From the NCBI RefSeq assembly GCF_033001325.1, contig NZ_CP133111.1, forward strand, positions 1,054,001-1,118,000: a stretch of 64,000 bases of DNA. Direction: 5' to 3'. The notes beneath the pieces were generated by a model that had not been told where the DNA came from, did not search any database, and saw only the letters and a list, made by a program, of their open reading frames with translations. This DNA comes from Rhodopseudomonas sp. BAL398 (GTDB lineage: Bacteria > Pseudomonadota > Alphaproteobacteria > Rhizobiales > Xanthobacteraceae). Position 1 is the first letter of the stretch. Each line of letters starts with the position of its first letter. This document shows, piece by piece, positions 17,161 to 27,229 of this stretch. Made by a program: the position numbers and the translations under genes.

Positions 17161-18522
17161 TTAACGGCCCGATCCGTCGGCGCAGACCGCACCGATGATA
17201 CGGCAAGATTTGCCAGTCCCGCCGCACTCGTCAAGTGCAACATCCTTGGCCTTCTGGATCGTTTCACGCTGGACCAGCGACCACGATTGTCCTGAAATCG
17301 CGAAGGCTCCGCATTGTGTGCCGTAAAAGCTGAGTTCAATCGGACATTTGTCCGCGCCGCAATTGGAACGCGCGTCATCGACCGCCGCCTTGCGCGACAG
17401 GTGATTCCAGGAAATTCCCCATTTATCGCCGTCGACCCCGTAGACGATCGATCCCCATGGCTTCAAATCGTCCACCTTTCGCAGCCGCGCCAGGACCCCG
17501 GCGGTGGCTTCGCCGGTTGGCGTCATCTTGATCTTTTCCTGAAATTTGGCGATTGCCACCTTCATGCCGTTCTTGCTACCCGGCGGCTCCGGATCGAAAT
17601 TGTGTTCGTAAAGACGGTCGCTCAATTCCCGCAACAGCGCGGGATCATTTATCGGTACGAAGTCGGGGTCCGGACGCAGCGTATCGGCAAGCCGCGGCGC
17701 CGGGGTCGTTGCCACCTGCGGCGAGGCTGTTGCCGCGGGCGGAACGAAATAAAAGGTGCCGTCGATCGGCGATGACGACACCCATGGCTGCTGCGATCCG
17801 CCGGTGTTCCGTTTCACCGCGAGCCCGACCTGATTGAAGGTCTGAAAGATATCGAGCCCGGCCTTTTTGACGGTGGTCGCCAGCGCCCTGGTATAGGGGC
17901 TGTGGCCGTCGCTGCCGTCCTGGGCGACGCTGCCCGGCTGCGTCGCGTAGGAGATCAACGTGCCCTCCGGCGCCCGCATTTGGGCGAGGCCACCATCCGA
18001 CGCGCGCAAGCCGCGCGCGCCGAATGGATTGTTGCGGCAGGCGTCGAGGATGACCAAATTGAGCCGCGTTCCGGATCCCTGCATCTGGCGCAACACCAGA
18101 TTGACGTCCACCATCTGGAAATCGACGTCGGCTTCGCGGGTCGGATTGGCGCTCACCGGCACGAGGTAGTTCGATCCGTTGACCTGCACGCCGTGGCCGG
18201 CGTAGTAGAACAACGCGACGTCGGCGCCCAGAATTTGCCGTCCGAAGCTTTGCACGGCGGAGTCCAGTGCAATTTTGTCGAGATCGAGCTGCGCGCGTCC
18301 ACCGATCAGAGTGAAGCCGAGGCTCGTCAATGTGTCGCCCATCAGCGCCGCATCGTTGCGGGGATTGTCGAGCCGGGTAATATTTTGATAGGCGGAATTG
18401 CCAACCACGAGCGCGACGCGTTTCTCCGCGGCGGCCGGGTCTGCCGATAGCACCGACAGCAAGGCAATCATCGCGGCCAGCGCGCCGCGAGTTACTGTCT
18501 GCCTCGGCAGCGGCCAGCCCAT
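17161..18522 (-). CDS. Exported caspase-fold protease with PG-binding-like and DUF4189 domains
   Basis: A 453-residue protein. Residues 1-32 form a signal peptide. Residues 33 to about 260 are a peptidase C14 (orthocaspase) domain: KRVALVVGNSAYQN, His110 in FYYAGHGVQ, and Cys162 in ILDACRNNPF, so both catalytic residues are present. Residues about 295-350 resemble a peptidoglycan-binding type 1 repeat (AIAKFQEKIKMTPTGEATAGVLARL). The C terminus (from about 357, GSIVYGVDGDKWGIS) is a cysteine-rich DUF4189-like domain. Targets are unknown; bacterial relatives cleave after Arg or Lys. It is followed after 30 bases by a small exported protein gene. Confidence 0.88.
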   Translation of the reverse strand: MGWPLPRQTVTRGALAAMIALLSVLSADPAAAEKRVALVVGNSAYQNITRLDNPRNDAALMGDTLTSLGFTLIGGRAQLDLDKIALDSAVQSFGRQILGADVALFYYAGHGVQVNGSNYLVPVSANPTREADVDFQMVDVNLVLRQMQGSGTRLNLVILDACRNNPFGARGLRASDGGLAQMRAPEGTLISYATQPGSVAQDGSDGHSPYTRALATTVKKAGLDIFQTFNQVGLAVKRNTGGSQQPWVSSSPIDGTFYFVPPAATASPQVATTPAPRLADTLRPDPDFVPINDPALLRELSDRLYEHNFDPEPPGSKNGMKVAIAKFQEKIKMTPTGEATAGVLARLRKVDDLKPWGSIVYGVDGDKWGISWNHLSRKAAVDDARSNCGADKCPIELSFYGTQCGAFAISGQSWSLVQRETIQKAKDVALDECGGTGKSCRIIGAVCADGSGR

Positions 18523-18667
18523 CCCAATGCCCCCAAGATCGATAGCGCGAGATTAGCAGCCAGCGGGCTTCGTGAAAAGCGCTGCCGCGCGCCCCTCGGA
18601 GCAAGGCACAATCTGCAGACCGCTTGGCGTCGCAATCGCGTTGGCTGGTGGAATCTCACTTATCCGC

Positions 18668-18694
18668 GCTCAGGAACCTTGTTCCTGTTGAGCT
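18668..18694. terminator. Hairpin downstream of rimO
   Basis: Perfect 7-bp stem CAGGAAC / GTTCCTG at 18671-18687 with a CTT loop, extendable by an outer GCTC/GAGC pairing. It lies just beyond the rimO stop on the minus strand. There is no T run on either side, so Rho-independent function is uncertain. Confidence 0.4.
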
Positions 18695-18700
18695 GCCGCC

Positions 18701-20026
<1,326 letters not shown>

Positions 20027-20102
20027 TGGTCAAACTGCCTGATCGAGGTGCTGCAGCTAACCTCAATAGCAGGCCAATACAAGGCTGACGGCGCGCCGTG
20101 GT

Positions 20103-21017
20103 CTATTCATGCGAGCCGCTGCCGGCCTGGGTGCTGACATAGCGCGCAGTCGGGGCCAGCGTGGAACTGGCAAAGTTCCGCACGATCACGCCGGCAAGCG
20201 CTTCGGCGGCCGGATTGGCCCGACGGGCGGAGCGATACAGCACCAGATCGACCTTGGGCAGCGCCGGAAAGCTGTCGCCGCGGCCCAGCACCCGCATCCC
20301 CGGCAGCACCGAGCTCTTGCCGACCACGCTGACCGCGGTGCCGGCGAACACCGCGGCCTGGATGCCGCCAATGCTTTCGCTGATGCAGGTGAGCCGCCAG
20401 GTCCGCCCGATGCTCTCCAGCGCCGCCAGGCCGAAATCGCGAAAGATATTGCCGGGCGGCAGCATCGCCAGCGGCACCGGATTTTCCAGATGCACCGAGC
20501 CGCGCTCCGACACCACCCAGACCAAATCTTCCTGCGCCACGAGCTCGCCGATCTTGAAGGCGGGCATCCCGGTGACGATCGCAAGGTCGATTTCGGCGCG
20601 CTCGACCGAGGCCATCAGCTTGCTCGACAGCGCGCATTTCAATTCGACATCGACGTTGGGGTAGGCGGCGCGGAATTCCGACAGGATGCCCGGCAGCAGA
20701 TAGGCGGCATAAAGATCCGGCATGCCCAGCACCACGGCGCCATCGAGCTTGGGCGCCGCCAGCCGCGAGCGCAGCTCATCCTGCAGGCCCATGATGGTCC
20801 GGGCATAGCCGAGCACCAACTCGCCATTATTGGTCAGCACCAGCTTGCGGCCGACCTTGGTGAACAAAGGCGCGCCGGTGGCTTCCTGCAGCCGATTGAG
20901 CTGCAGGCTGACCGCGGGCTGGGTCCGCCCCAGACGGCGCGAGGTTTCGGAAAAGCTGCCGGTCTGCACCAGCACGATGAAGGTCTGCAACAGGCGGAGA
21001 TCGAGGGGAGCGAGCAT
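20103..21017 (-). CDS. LysR-family transcriptional regulator
   Basis: A 304-residue regulator. The N-terminal winged helix reads DLRLLQTFIVLVQTGSFSETSRRL then GRTQPAVSLQLNRLQ, and the C-terminal co-inducer domain spans about residues 90-290. The ATG at 21017 gives standard LysR length and N terminus; the open frame continues to 22103 but only as antisense of the ABC genes. It is divergent from the NMT1-type ABC operon with 105 bases between. A T-N11-A dyad lies in that gap, so it is the likely regulator of that operon and of itself. The effector is unknown. Confidence 0.9.
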   Translation of the reverse strand: MLAPLDLRLLQTFIVLVQTGSFSETSRRLGRTQPAVSLQLNRLQEATGAPLFTKVGRKLVLTNNGELVLGYARTIMGLQDELRSRLAAPKLDGAVVLGMPDLYAAYLLPGILSEFRAAYPNVDVELKCALSSKLMASVERAEIDLAIVTGMPAFKIGELVAQEDLVWVVSERGSVHLENPVPLAMLPPGNIFRDFGLAALESIGRTWRLTCISESIGGIQAAVFAGTAVSVVGKSSVLPGMRVLGRGDSFPALPKVDLVLYRSARRANPAAEALAGVIVRNFASSTLAPTARYVSTQAGSGSHE

Positions 21018-21035
21018 TCGACTATTAAGCCAGCT

Positions 21036-21048
21036 TATCAAACCGATA
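21036..21048. promoter_or_regulatory. Candidate LysR box (T-N11-A) between regulator and ABC operon
   Basis: TATC-AAACC-GATA is a perfect 4+4 dyad with T and A separated by 11 bases, the classical LysR recognition pattern. It lies 19 bases upstream of the LysR gene start and about 75 bases before the ABC operon start, a usual position for autoregulation and activation. Binding is inferred only. Confidence 0.5.
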
Positions 21049-21122
21049 GAAACAATAAACTTCAGATATTGTTGCGTCGCACCTACACTGTCCTGACCGC
21101 ACCGCCAACATGAGGGAACGCC

Positions 21123-22079
21123 ATGCACCATCTGACCCGCCGGAATTTCATTCTCTTGGCAGCCACAGTGACCGCGCTGGCCTCGACAAGCCTGAAGGCC
21201 GCCGCGGAAGATCGCGTCATCAAGGTTGGGACGCTGAAGCTGATCCACGGCATCACCCCGTATTTCTACCAAAAGTTCGCGCCGGCCGGCTTCAAGATCG
21301 AGGTGGTTCCGTTCGAGAGCCCGACCGACGGCAAGAACGCCGTTGTCACCGGCTCGGTCGATTTCGGCATTTTCGGCCTGGCGGCGGCGACGCTCGGCGG
21401 CGCCAATGGCGAACCGGTGGTGGTGATCGGTGCCGCCTGTAACCGCGGCATGGCGGTGGTCGCCGGCAAGGATTCCGGGATCAACAGCATCAAGGATCTG
21501 AAGGGCAAGAAGGTCGCGATCTGGCCGGGCTCGACCCAGGAGGTCGTGATCCTCGACCGTCTGTCGGCCGAAGGCATGACGATCAAGGACATCACGCCGG
21601 TGCGGGTGTCGTTCTCCGACATGGCGCCGGCGCTCGAGCGCGGCGATATCGATGCCTATGTGGGTGCCGAACCGGCCGCCGGCATCAGCCTCGCCAAGGG
21701 CGTCGGCAAGATCGTGGAATATCCCTATTCGACGCCGACCGGCTCGCTCAACATGGTGCTGACCACGCGCCGCGGCTTGATTGAAAAAGATCCGGAGCTG
21801 ATCCGGACGCTGCTGAAGATCCACCGCAAGGCCAGCGAATTCGCGATGAGCAATCGCGAGGCCTTCGTCGAAATGGCGATGCAGAAACTCGGCCAGCAGA
21901 AACCGTCGATCGAAAAGGCGGCGCCCAATGTCGAACTGACCTGGAACATCGACGATCTGTTCCTGAAGCAGGCGCATTACTACGGCGAGCAGATGCTGGC
22001 CAAGAAGCAGATCCGTCAGTTGCCGGATTATACGACCTTCATCGATCCAACCTTCGTCAAAGCCATCTCGGCATCGTGA
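21123..22079 (+). CDS. ABC transporter substrate-binding protein, NMT1/SsuA-like
   Basis: A 318-residue periplasmic binding protein of the nitrate/sulfonate/thiamine-precursor type. The N terminus LTRRNFILLAATVTAL is a twin-arginine (Tat) signal. The mature part contains IKVGTLKLIHGITPYFYQK, SVDFGIFGLAAA, SINDLKGKKVA-like INSIKDLKGKKVAIWPG, and ERGDIDAYVGAEPAAG, all typical of this fold. The ligand cannot be read from sequence; sulfonates, nitriles, amides or heterocycles are possible. GAGGGAA precedes the ATG. It is the first gene of a four-gene operon (binding protein, permease, ATPase, hydrolase), divergent from a LysR gene. Confidence 0.88.
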   Translation: MHHLTRRNFILLAATVTALASTSLKAAAEDRVIKVGTLKLIHGITPYFYQKFAPAGFKIEVVPFESPTDGKNAVVTGSVDFGIFGLAAATLGGANGEPVVVIGAACNRGMAVVAGKDSGINSIKDLKGKKVAIWPGSTQEVVILDRLSAEGMTIKDITPVRVSFSDMAPALERGDIDAYVGAEPAAGISLAKGVGKIVEYPYSTPTGSLNMVLTTRRGLIEKDPELIRTLLKIHRKASEFAMSNREAFVEMAMQKLGQQKPSIEKAAPNVELTWNIDDLFLKQAHYYGEQMLAKKQIRQLPDYTTFIDPTFVKAISAS

Positions 22080-22086
22080 GGGCAGG

Positions 22087-22983
22087 ATGAGTCTCGAAGG
22101 CACCGTCTCGCCCGCGAGATCGGGCGCAACCTCGCCGACAAAGCCTGTCGCAGCGCCCGTCGTGTCGGCGCGCGGCAGGCCGCGTAACGGGCGCGGTTTC
22201 GGCGCCCGGCTGCGCGGGTTCGCGCTTGCTGCCGTGGTGCCGCTCGGCCTGTTGCTGCTGTGGGACGTGATGGTGCGCTGGACCGGAACGCGGCTGGTCC
22301 CGCCGCCTTACGGGGTGGCCGTGATGATGTGGGATTTCGCCTTCGGCGGAATCTACAACGATGCCTATAGCGGCAGCCTGCCGATCCATTTCTGGAAGTC
22401 GGTGCAGCGGGTCTATGGCGGCTTCTTCTGCGCTGCACTGGCCGGCATTCCGCTGGGGCTGATGATCGGCCGCATTCCGCTGCTGCGGGCGATGCTCGAT
22501 CCGACGCTGTCGCTGCTGCGGCCGATCCCGGTGACGGCGTGGTTGCCGCTGTCGATGATCTTCTTCGGCCTTGGTCCGAAATCGGCGGTGTTTCTGGTGT
22601 TTCTCGGGGCGTTCTATCCGATCCTGCTCAACACCGTGTTCGGGGTGAAATCGGTCGATGCCCGACTGTTCGAAGCGGCCGGCATGCTGGGCTGCAGCGG
22701 CACGCAATTGTTTCGCGCCGTGGTGCTGCCGGCGGCACTGCCCAGCATCTTCAACGGATTGCGGCTCGGCGCCTCGTTCGCCTGGATCCTGATCGTGGTG
22801 GGCGAGATGACCGGCGTGCCCGAAGGCCTCGGCGCGGTGATCATGGACGGCCGAACGCTGTCGCGCACTGACCTCGTGATCACCGGCATGATCATTATCG
22901 GCATCACCGGATTTCTGTCCGATCGGATTCTGGTGCTGCTCAGCAATTACTTCCTTCGCTGGAGTCCGCAGCACCATGTTTGA
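22087..22983 (+). CDS. ABC transporter permease, SsuC/TauC-like
   Basis: A 298-residue inner-membrane permease with about six hydrophobic segments after a polar N-terminal tail. The EAA loop for ATPase contact reads DARLFEAAGMLGCSG...FRAVVLPAALPSIFNGLRLG. It belongs to the BPD_transp_1 group serving NMT1-type binding proteins. It begins 7 bases after the binding-protein gene and overlaps the ATPase gene by 8 bases, so the three subunits are made together. Confidence 0.92.
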   Translation: MSLEGTVSPARSGATSPTKPVAAPVVSARGRPRNGRGFGARLRGFALAAVVPLGLLLLWDVMVRWTGTRLVPPPYGVAVMMWDFAFGGIYNDAYSGSLPIHFWKSVQRVYGGFFCAALAGIPLGLMIGRIPLLRAMLDPTLSLLRPIPVTAWLPLSMIFFGLGPKSAVFLVFLGAFYPILLNTVFGVKSVDARLFEAAGMLGCSGTQLFRAVVLPAALPSIFNGLRLGASFAWILIVVGEMTGVPEGLGAVIMDGRTLSRTDLVITGMIIIGITGFLSDRILVLLSNYFLRWSPQHHV

Positions 22984-23797
22984 CGCAACGTCTTCCAGCC
23001 GCGCCGCACCGCCGGTGATTCTCGAGGTCAGCGACCTCGGCAAGGTCTACGAGGCCGCCAACGGACCGGTCGAGGCGCTGCGCGGCGCCAATCTGACGGT
23101 GCGCAAGGGCGAATTCATCTGTCTGCTCGGCGCCTCGGGATGCGGCAAATCCACATTGCTGCGCATCGTCGCCGGCTTCGAGGAAGCCACCGCGGGGTCG
23201 GTGAAGGTCTATGGCTGCGAAGTCGATCGCCCCGGACCCGATCGCGGCATGGTGTTTCAGGACTACGCGCTGTTTCCCTGGCTGACGGTGGAGCAGAATA
23301 TCGGCTTCGGGCCGAGCCATCGCCGGATCGCCGCCAGCGAGGTGGCCAAGCTGACCAAGAAATTCATGGAGATGGTGGGGCTGACCGCGTTCGCCGACCG
23401 CTATCCGCACCAATTGTCCGGCGGCATGAAACAGCGCGTCGCGATCGCGCGGGTGCTGGCCAATGACGCCGACCTGCTGTTGATGGACGAGCCGTTCGGC
23501 GCGCTGGATGCGCTGACGCGCAGCACCTTGCAAGAAGAGCTGATCGAAATCTGGCGCACCACCAAGCTCACGGTGATCTTCGTCACCCATTCGGTGGAGG
23601 AGGCGGTGCTGCTGGCCGATCGGGTGGTGGTGATGAGCGCCGGCCCCGGCCGGATCGATTGCCAGACCGAGGTCGATCTGCCGCGGCCGCGCGACGTCGC
23701 TTCGGCGGAGTTCAACGCGTTGCGGCGCGACGTCACCAAGCGTTTGACCAGCCATGTCGGCGGCGGACGTCTGCTCGCCGCAGCGGCGGATTCCTGA
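22976..23797 (+). CDS. ABC transporter ATP-binding protein, SsuB/TauB-like
   Basis: A 273-residue ATPase subunit. Walker A is GASGCGKSTLL, the Q-loop is MVFQDYALFPWLTVEQN, the signature is LSGGMKQRVAIARVL, Walker B is LLLMDEPFGALDALTR, and the switch histidine is in VIFVTHSVEEAV. The PW and EAVLLADR features match ATPases of nitrate/sulfonate/taurine importers. It overlaps the permease gene by 8 bases, and its stop abuts the hydrolase start. Confidence 0.94.
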   Translation: MFDATSSSRAAPPVILEVSDLGKVYEAANGPVEALRGANLTVRKGEFICLLGASGCGKSTLLRIVAGFEEATAGSVKVYGCEVDRPGPDRGMVFQDYALFPWLTVEQNIGFGPSHRRIAASEVAKLTKKFMEMVGLTAFADRYPHQLSGGMKQRVAIARVLANDADLLLMDEPFGALDALTRSTLQEELIEIWRTTKLTVIFVTHSVEEAVLLADRVVVMSAGPGRIDCQTEVDLPRPRDVASAEFNALRRDVTKRLTSHVGGGRLLAAAADS

Positions 23798-24649
23798 ATG
23801 GCCCTGGCAGCGCACGATACGGCGAAGGCGATCTTCCGCGGCATGGACCGCGCGACGCTGGACGCCGCCTACAACAACAGTGCCGCAGTCGCCGACAGCC
23901 CGCAATGGCTGGCGCAATGGCAACGACGCAGCGCCGACCGACGCGCCGGCCCGGGGGTGCGGCTCGATCTCGCCTATGGCGACAAGGAGCGGACCTCGCT
24001 CGATTATTTCTCAGCAGGTGAGTCCGGCGCGCCATTGCTGGTGTTCCTGCATGGCGGCTATTGGCAGCGCAACGCCAAGGAGATGTTCTCCTTCGTGGCG
24101 GAGGGGCCGAATGCACGCGGCATCGATGTCGCGGTGGTTGGCTATACGCTGGCGCCGGCGGCGCGGCTGTCGCAGATCGCCGATGAAATCGACCAGGCAT
24201 TGGCGTTTCTCATCGCCGATACCGAGCAATTCGGCTTCGACCGCAGACGGCTGGTTGTCGGCGGCTGGTCGGCGGGCGGACAGCTGGCGTCGCTGGCCAG
24301 CACAAGGTCATCGGTGCGCGGCGCACTGTGTATCAGCGGCATTTTCGATCTGGAGCCGATCGCGCTGTGTTATCTCAACGATCTGCTGCGGCTCGACCGG
24401 CGCGAGATCGCAGAGCTCAGCCCGCTGCGTCTGGTCCATGTTGGCGCGGCACCGCAATGTCTCGCGGTCGGCGGCGACGAACTGCCCGAGCTGCGCCGGC
24501 AAACGGCCGACTACGCGGAGCTCGCATGTGCGGTCGGGTCGCCGATCACGGCACGGATATTGGCCGGCCACCACCATTTTTCGATGCTGGACGAACTGAG
24601 CGCCGACGGCGCATTGACCGGCGAATTGCTGCGGCTCGTCGGCGCCTAA
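23798..24649 (+). CDS. Alpha/beta hydrolase, arylformamidase-like
   Basis: A 283-residue serine hydrolase. HGGYW (in VFLHGGYWQRN) is the oxyanion motif of the hormone-sensitive-lipase/kynurenine formamidase group, GWSAGGQ is the nucleophile elbow, and the C-terminal histidine is in GHHHFSMLDEL. The N terminus TLDAAYNNSAAVADSPQWLAQW resembles N-formylkynurenine formamidase-like proteins. Its ATG follows the ABC ATPase stop with no gap, so it very likely acts on the imported compound, perhaps an amide or ester. It is convergent with pxpA. Confidence 0.85.
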   Translation: MALAAHDTAKAIFRGMDRATLDAAYNNSAAVADSPQWLAQWQRRSADRRAGPGVRLDLAYGDKERTSLDYFSAGESGAPLLVFLHGGYWQRNAKEMFSFVAEGPNARGIDVAVVGYTLAPAARLSQIADEIDQALAFLIADTEQFGFDRRRLVVGGWSAGGQLASLASTRSSVRGALCISGIFDLEPIALCYLNDLLRLDRREIAELSPLRLVHVGAAPQCLAVGGDELPELRRQTADYAELACAVGSPITARILAGHHHFSMLDELSADGALTGELLRLVGA

Positions 24650-24671
24650 AAGTCCGCGACGCGTCGAAGCG

Positions 24672-25436
24672 TTACGGTTGGGCGAATGGTTTGACGTCGA
24701 TGCCGGCCTTCTTGAGCGCGTGCCGGACGCCGCGCGCGATCTCGACGGCGCCCGGGGTGTCGCCATGAATGCACACGGTGTCGGCGCGCATCTTCATCGC
24801 CTTGCCGGTGACCGACACCACCGCGCCGTCCTGCACCATGCGAACCACGCGCTGGGCGATGGCGTCGGGATCATGCAGCACCGCGCCGGGCTTTTTGCGC
24901 GAGACCAGCGTGCCATTGTCCTCATAGGCGCGGTCGGCGAACACTTCATGGGCCAGCGTCAGCCCGGCGGCTTCGCCGGCTTCGACCAGTTTGGAATTGG
25001 CCAGCACCACGAAGATCAGCTTCGGGTCCACCGCCTTGATCGCGGCGGCGATCGCCCGCGCCGTCATGTCGTCCTCGCAGGCGACATTGGACAGCGCGCC
25101 ATGCGCCTTGACGTGGGTGACCTTGTGGCCCGCCAGCGTGGCGACCGCCTGCAGCGCGCCGATCTGATAGGCGACGAGGTTTTCGATTTCCTGGGATGAC
25201 AGCCCGGCGACCGGCCGGCGGCCGAAGCCGTGCAGGTCGCGATAGCCCGGATGGGCGCCGATGCTGACGCCGCGCGCCTTGGCGAGCGTGGCGGTGTTGC
25301 GCATGATGTCGGCGTCGCCGGCGTGAAAGCCGCAGGCGATGTTGACGCTGGTCGCCAGCTCGAGCATCGCGGCATCATTGCCCATCTCCCAGGCGCCGAA
25401 ACCTTCGCCGAGATCGCAGTTCAGATCGATGGTCAT
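24672..25436 (-). CDS. pxpA: 5-oxoprolinase subunit A (LamB/YcsF family)
   Basis: A 254-residue LamB/YcsF protein. With PxpB and PxpC it forms the ATP-dependent 5-oxoprolinase that opens pyroglutamate to glutamate. It starts [23 protein letters not shown] and contains [41 protein letters not shown] and [11 protein letters not shown], the family's conserved histidine and aspartate blocks. It is the last gene of pxpB-pxpC-pxpA, 42 bases after pxpC. Confidence 0.94.
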   Translation of the reverse strand: MTIDLNCDLGEGFGAWEMGNDAAMLELATSVNIACGFHAGDADIMRNTATLAKARGVSIGAHPGYRDLHGFGRRPVAGLSSQEIENLVAYQIGALQAVATLAGHKVTHVKAHGALSNVACEDDMTARAIAAAIKAVDPKLIFVVLANSKLVEAGEAAGLTLAHEVFADRAYEDNGTLVSRKKPGAVLHDPDAIAQRVVRMVQDGAVVSVTGKAMKMRADTVCIHGDTPGAVEIARGVRHALKKAGIDVKPFAQP

Positions 25437-25478
25437 GTCATTGGTCCAGTTTCTTGGGTCCAGTTGCTTGATGGGATG

Positions 25479-26489
25479 CTAACCGTCGAACGCATTGGTC
25501 GCCACGCCGGCCACATTGGCGCTGTGCAGCGCGTCGAGGTCGAGCTGCGAGGCCTGGGCGTCGACGACGCGGCCGGGCAGGGCGCGGATCGCCTGCGCCA
25601 GCGCCCGGTAGGCGTCCTGCGCCTGCGCCATGGTGACGGCTTCGAAACGGAAGCCGCGGCCGGCCTGGGTCTGCGCCAGGCGGCGCAGATCGACGGTGAT
25701 GACGGTGGCGATCTTCGGATAGCCGCCGCTTGTGCCGCGGTCCGGCATCAGCACGATCGGCTGGCCATTGCCGGGCACCTGGATGCTGCCATTGACGGTG
25801 CCGTCGGAGACGATGTTGTGGCCGTGCAGATGCTTGATCGCTGGGCCTTCGAGTCGATAGCCCATGCGGTCACTGGTCGCGGAAATCCGCCATTCGCTGT
25901 CGAGAAACAGTTTGACGGCGTCGTCGGTGAATTCGTCATGCTGCGGGCCGAGCACGACGCGGATCGGCGCCTCCGCCTCGGGCGGCAGATCGATCCGGCG
26001 TTCGGGGGCGCCGCTGGCGGCGATGGCGCGAATCTCGTCGCCGACCTGCAGCGGGCGCGGAAACGGACTGCCGAGCCCGGCGCGGGCATTGACCGCGAGG
26101 CTGCCGAACATCGGCTCGCCCTGGATACCGCGCTCGATCGCCAGATAGCCGAACACGCCGCCGCGGGCGACGCCCAGCGTCAGCCGTTCGCCCTCTGCAA
26201 GCGTCAGGGATTCGTTGAGCGCGATCGGGCGGCCGTCGACCGCGGCGGGGCGCGGCGCGCCGGTCAGCGCGATCCGCACCGGGCCGCCGCGCGCGATGAA
26301 GGCCGAGCCGAGCGGCCCGAGTTCGATCGCCGCGGCGAAGGGCGCATTGCCCAGCAGCGCATTGGCGGCGGCCAGCGCCAACGTATCCATCGCGCCGCTC
26401 GGCGTCAGGCCGTAGCGCTGCGCACCATGCCGTCCGGCATCCTGCACCGAGGTCGCGGGTCCAACGGCGGCGACAACGAGCTTGCTCAT
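25479..26489 (-). CDS. pxpC: 5-oxoprolinase subunit C (biotin-dependent carboxylase-like)
   Basis: A 336-residue protein of the allophanate-hydrolase subunit 2 (AHS2) family. It opens SKLVVAAVGPATSVQDAGRHGAQRYGLTPSGAMD, the canonical TsxQDxGRxGxxxxGvxxsGamD start. It also has FGYLAIERGIQG, SDRMGYRLEG and DRGTSGGYPKIATV. The start at 26489 overlaps the pxpB stop by 4 bases (ATGA); the longer open frame upstream is pxpB antiphase. It works with PxpA and PxpB on 5-oxoproline, a damage product of glutamine and glutathione metabolism. Confidence 0.94.
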   Translation of the reverse strand: MSKLVVAAVGPATSVQDAGRHGAQRYGLTPSGAMDTLALAAANALLGNAPFAAAIELGPLGSAFIARGGPVRIALTGAPRPAAVDGRPIALNESLTLAEGERLTLGVARGGVFGYLAIERGIQGEPMFGSLAVNARAGLGSPFPRPLQVGDEIRAIAASGAPERRIDLPPEAEAPIRVVLGPQHDEFTDDAVKLFLDSEWRISATSDRMGYRLEGPAIKHLHGHNIVSDGTVNGSIQVPGNGQPIVLMPDRGTSGGYPKIATVITVDLRRLAQTQAGRGFRFEAVTMAQAQDAYRALAQAIRALPGRVVDAQASQLDLDALHSANVAGVATNAFDG

Positions 26490-27229
26490 GATGCCACCAA
26501 TTCTGCGACGATCTCGCCGCGTTCGGCGGCGCGATCCTGCTCGGCGAATTGCGCTGCATCGATCGCGACGAAATTCACCGCGTCGCCGGGCTCCAGCAGA
26601 AAGATCGGCTCGCGATGCAGCTGATAGGTGCGTACCGGGGTGCGTCCGATCAGGTGCCAGCCGCTGGGGCCGGCGAGGCACTGCACGCCGGTCTGCACCC
26701 CGCCGATCGAGATCGTGCCGGCCGGCGTCAGCAGCCGCGGATTCTGCCGTCGCGGCATTTGCAACGCGGCATCGAGACCGCTGAGATAGGACCAGCCCGG
26801 CGTGAAGCCGATCATCGCCACCCGATACTCGGCGGCGACATGGCGCGCCACCACCTCGTCCGCCGACAACCCGCAGGTGGCGGCGATGTCGTCGAGATCG
26901 ATGCCGTGCTCGCCGCCATAGCAGACCGGTATCCGCCAGCGCCGCTTCGCGATCGACTCCAATTCGGTCGGTGCTTGCGCCAGCTCGGTCAGCTGCGCGG
27001 CAAGCGCGTCGAAGCCGATCTGCTCCGGATCGTAATGCACCAGCAGCGAGCGATAGGTCGGAACGGTTTCGGTGATGCCGGCGATGGGCTCGCGTGCCAG
27101 CGCGCGGTCGAGCGCCAGCACGCGCTGATTGGCCTCGGCACTGATCTGGCGGCTGAACTCGACCGTGATGGCGGCGTCGCCGCTGGGCAGGATGCGGCAG
27201 GCGGTCGGGTTGTTAGCCTCGAAATTCAT
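26486..27229 (-). CDS. pxpB: 5-oxoprolinase subunit B (AHS1 family)
   Basis: A 247-residue AHS1 (KipI-like) protein. Features are CRILPSGDAAITVEF, TYRSLLVHYDP, IPVCYGGEHGIDLDDIA, MIGFTPGWSYLSGLD and GSVGIGGxQTGV-like TISIGGVQTGVQCLAGPSGWHLIGRTP. The start at 27229 (MNFEAN) is chosen by family N terminus; no good ribosome site precedes it. An in-frame ATG at 27280 is an alternative that would add 17 residues. First gene of the pxp operon, divergent from the RraA-family gene. Confidence 0.92.
   Translation of the reverse strand: MNFEANNPTACRILPSGDAAITVEFSRQISAEANQRVLALDRALAREPIAGITETVPTYRSLLVHYDPEQIGFDALAAQLTELAQAPTELESIAKRRWRIPVCYGGEHGIDLDDIAATCGLSADEVVARHVAAEYRVAMIGFTPGWSYLSGLDAALQMPRRQNPRLLTPAGTISIGGVQTGVQCLAGPSGWHLIGRTPVRTYQLHREPIFLLEPGDAVNFVAIDAAQFAEQDRAAERGEIVAELVAS

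Noticed and set aside
21018-22103. N-terminal extension of the LysR gene to 666 codons
   Set aside because: The extra part is antisense to the ABC binding-protein gene, while the LysR fold starts normally at the ATG at 21017.
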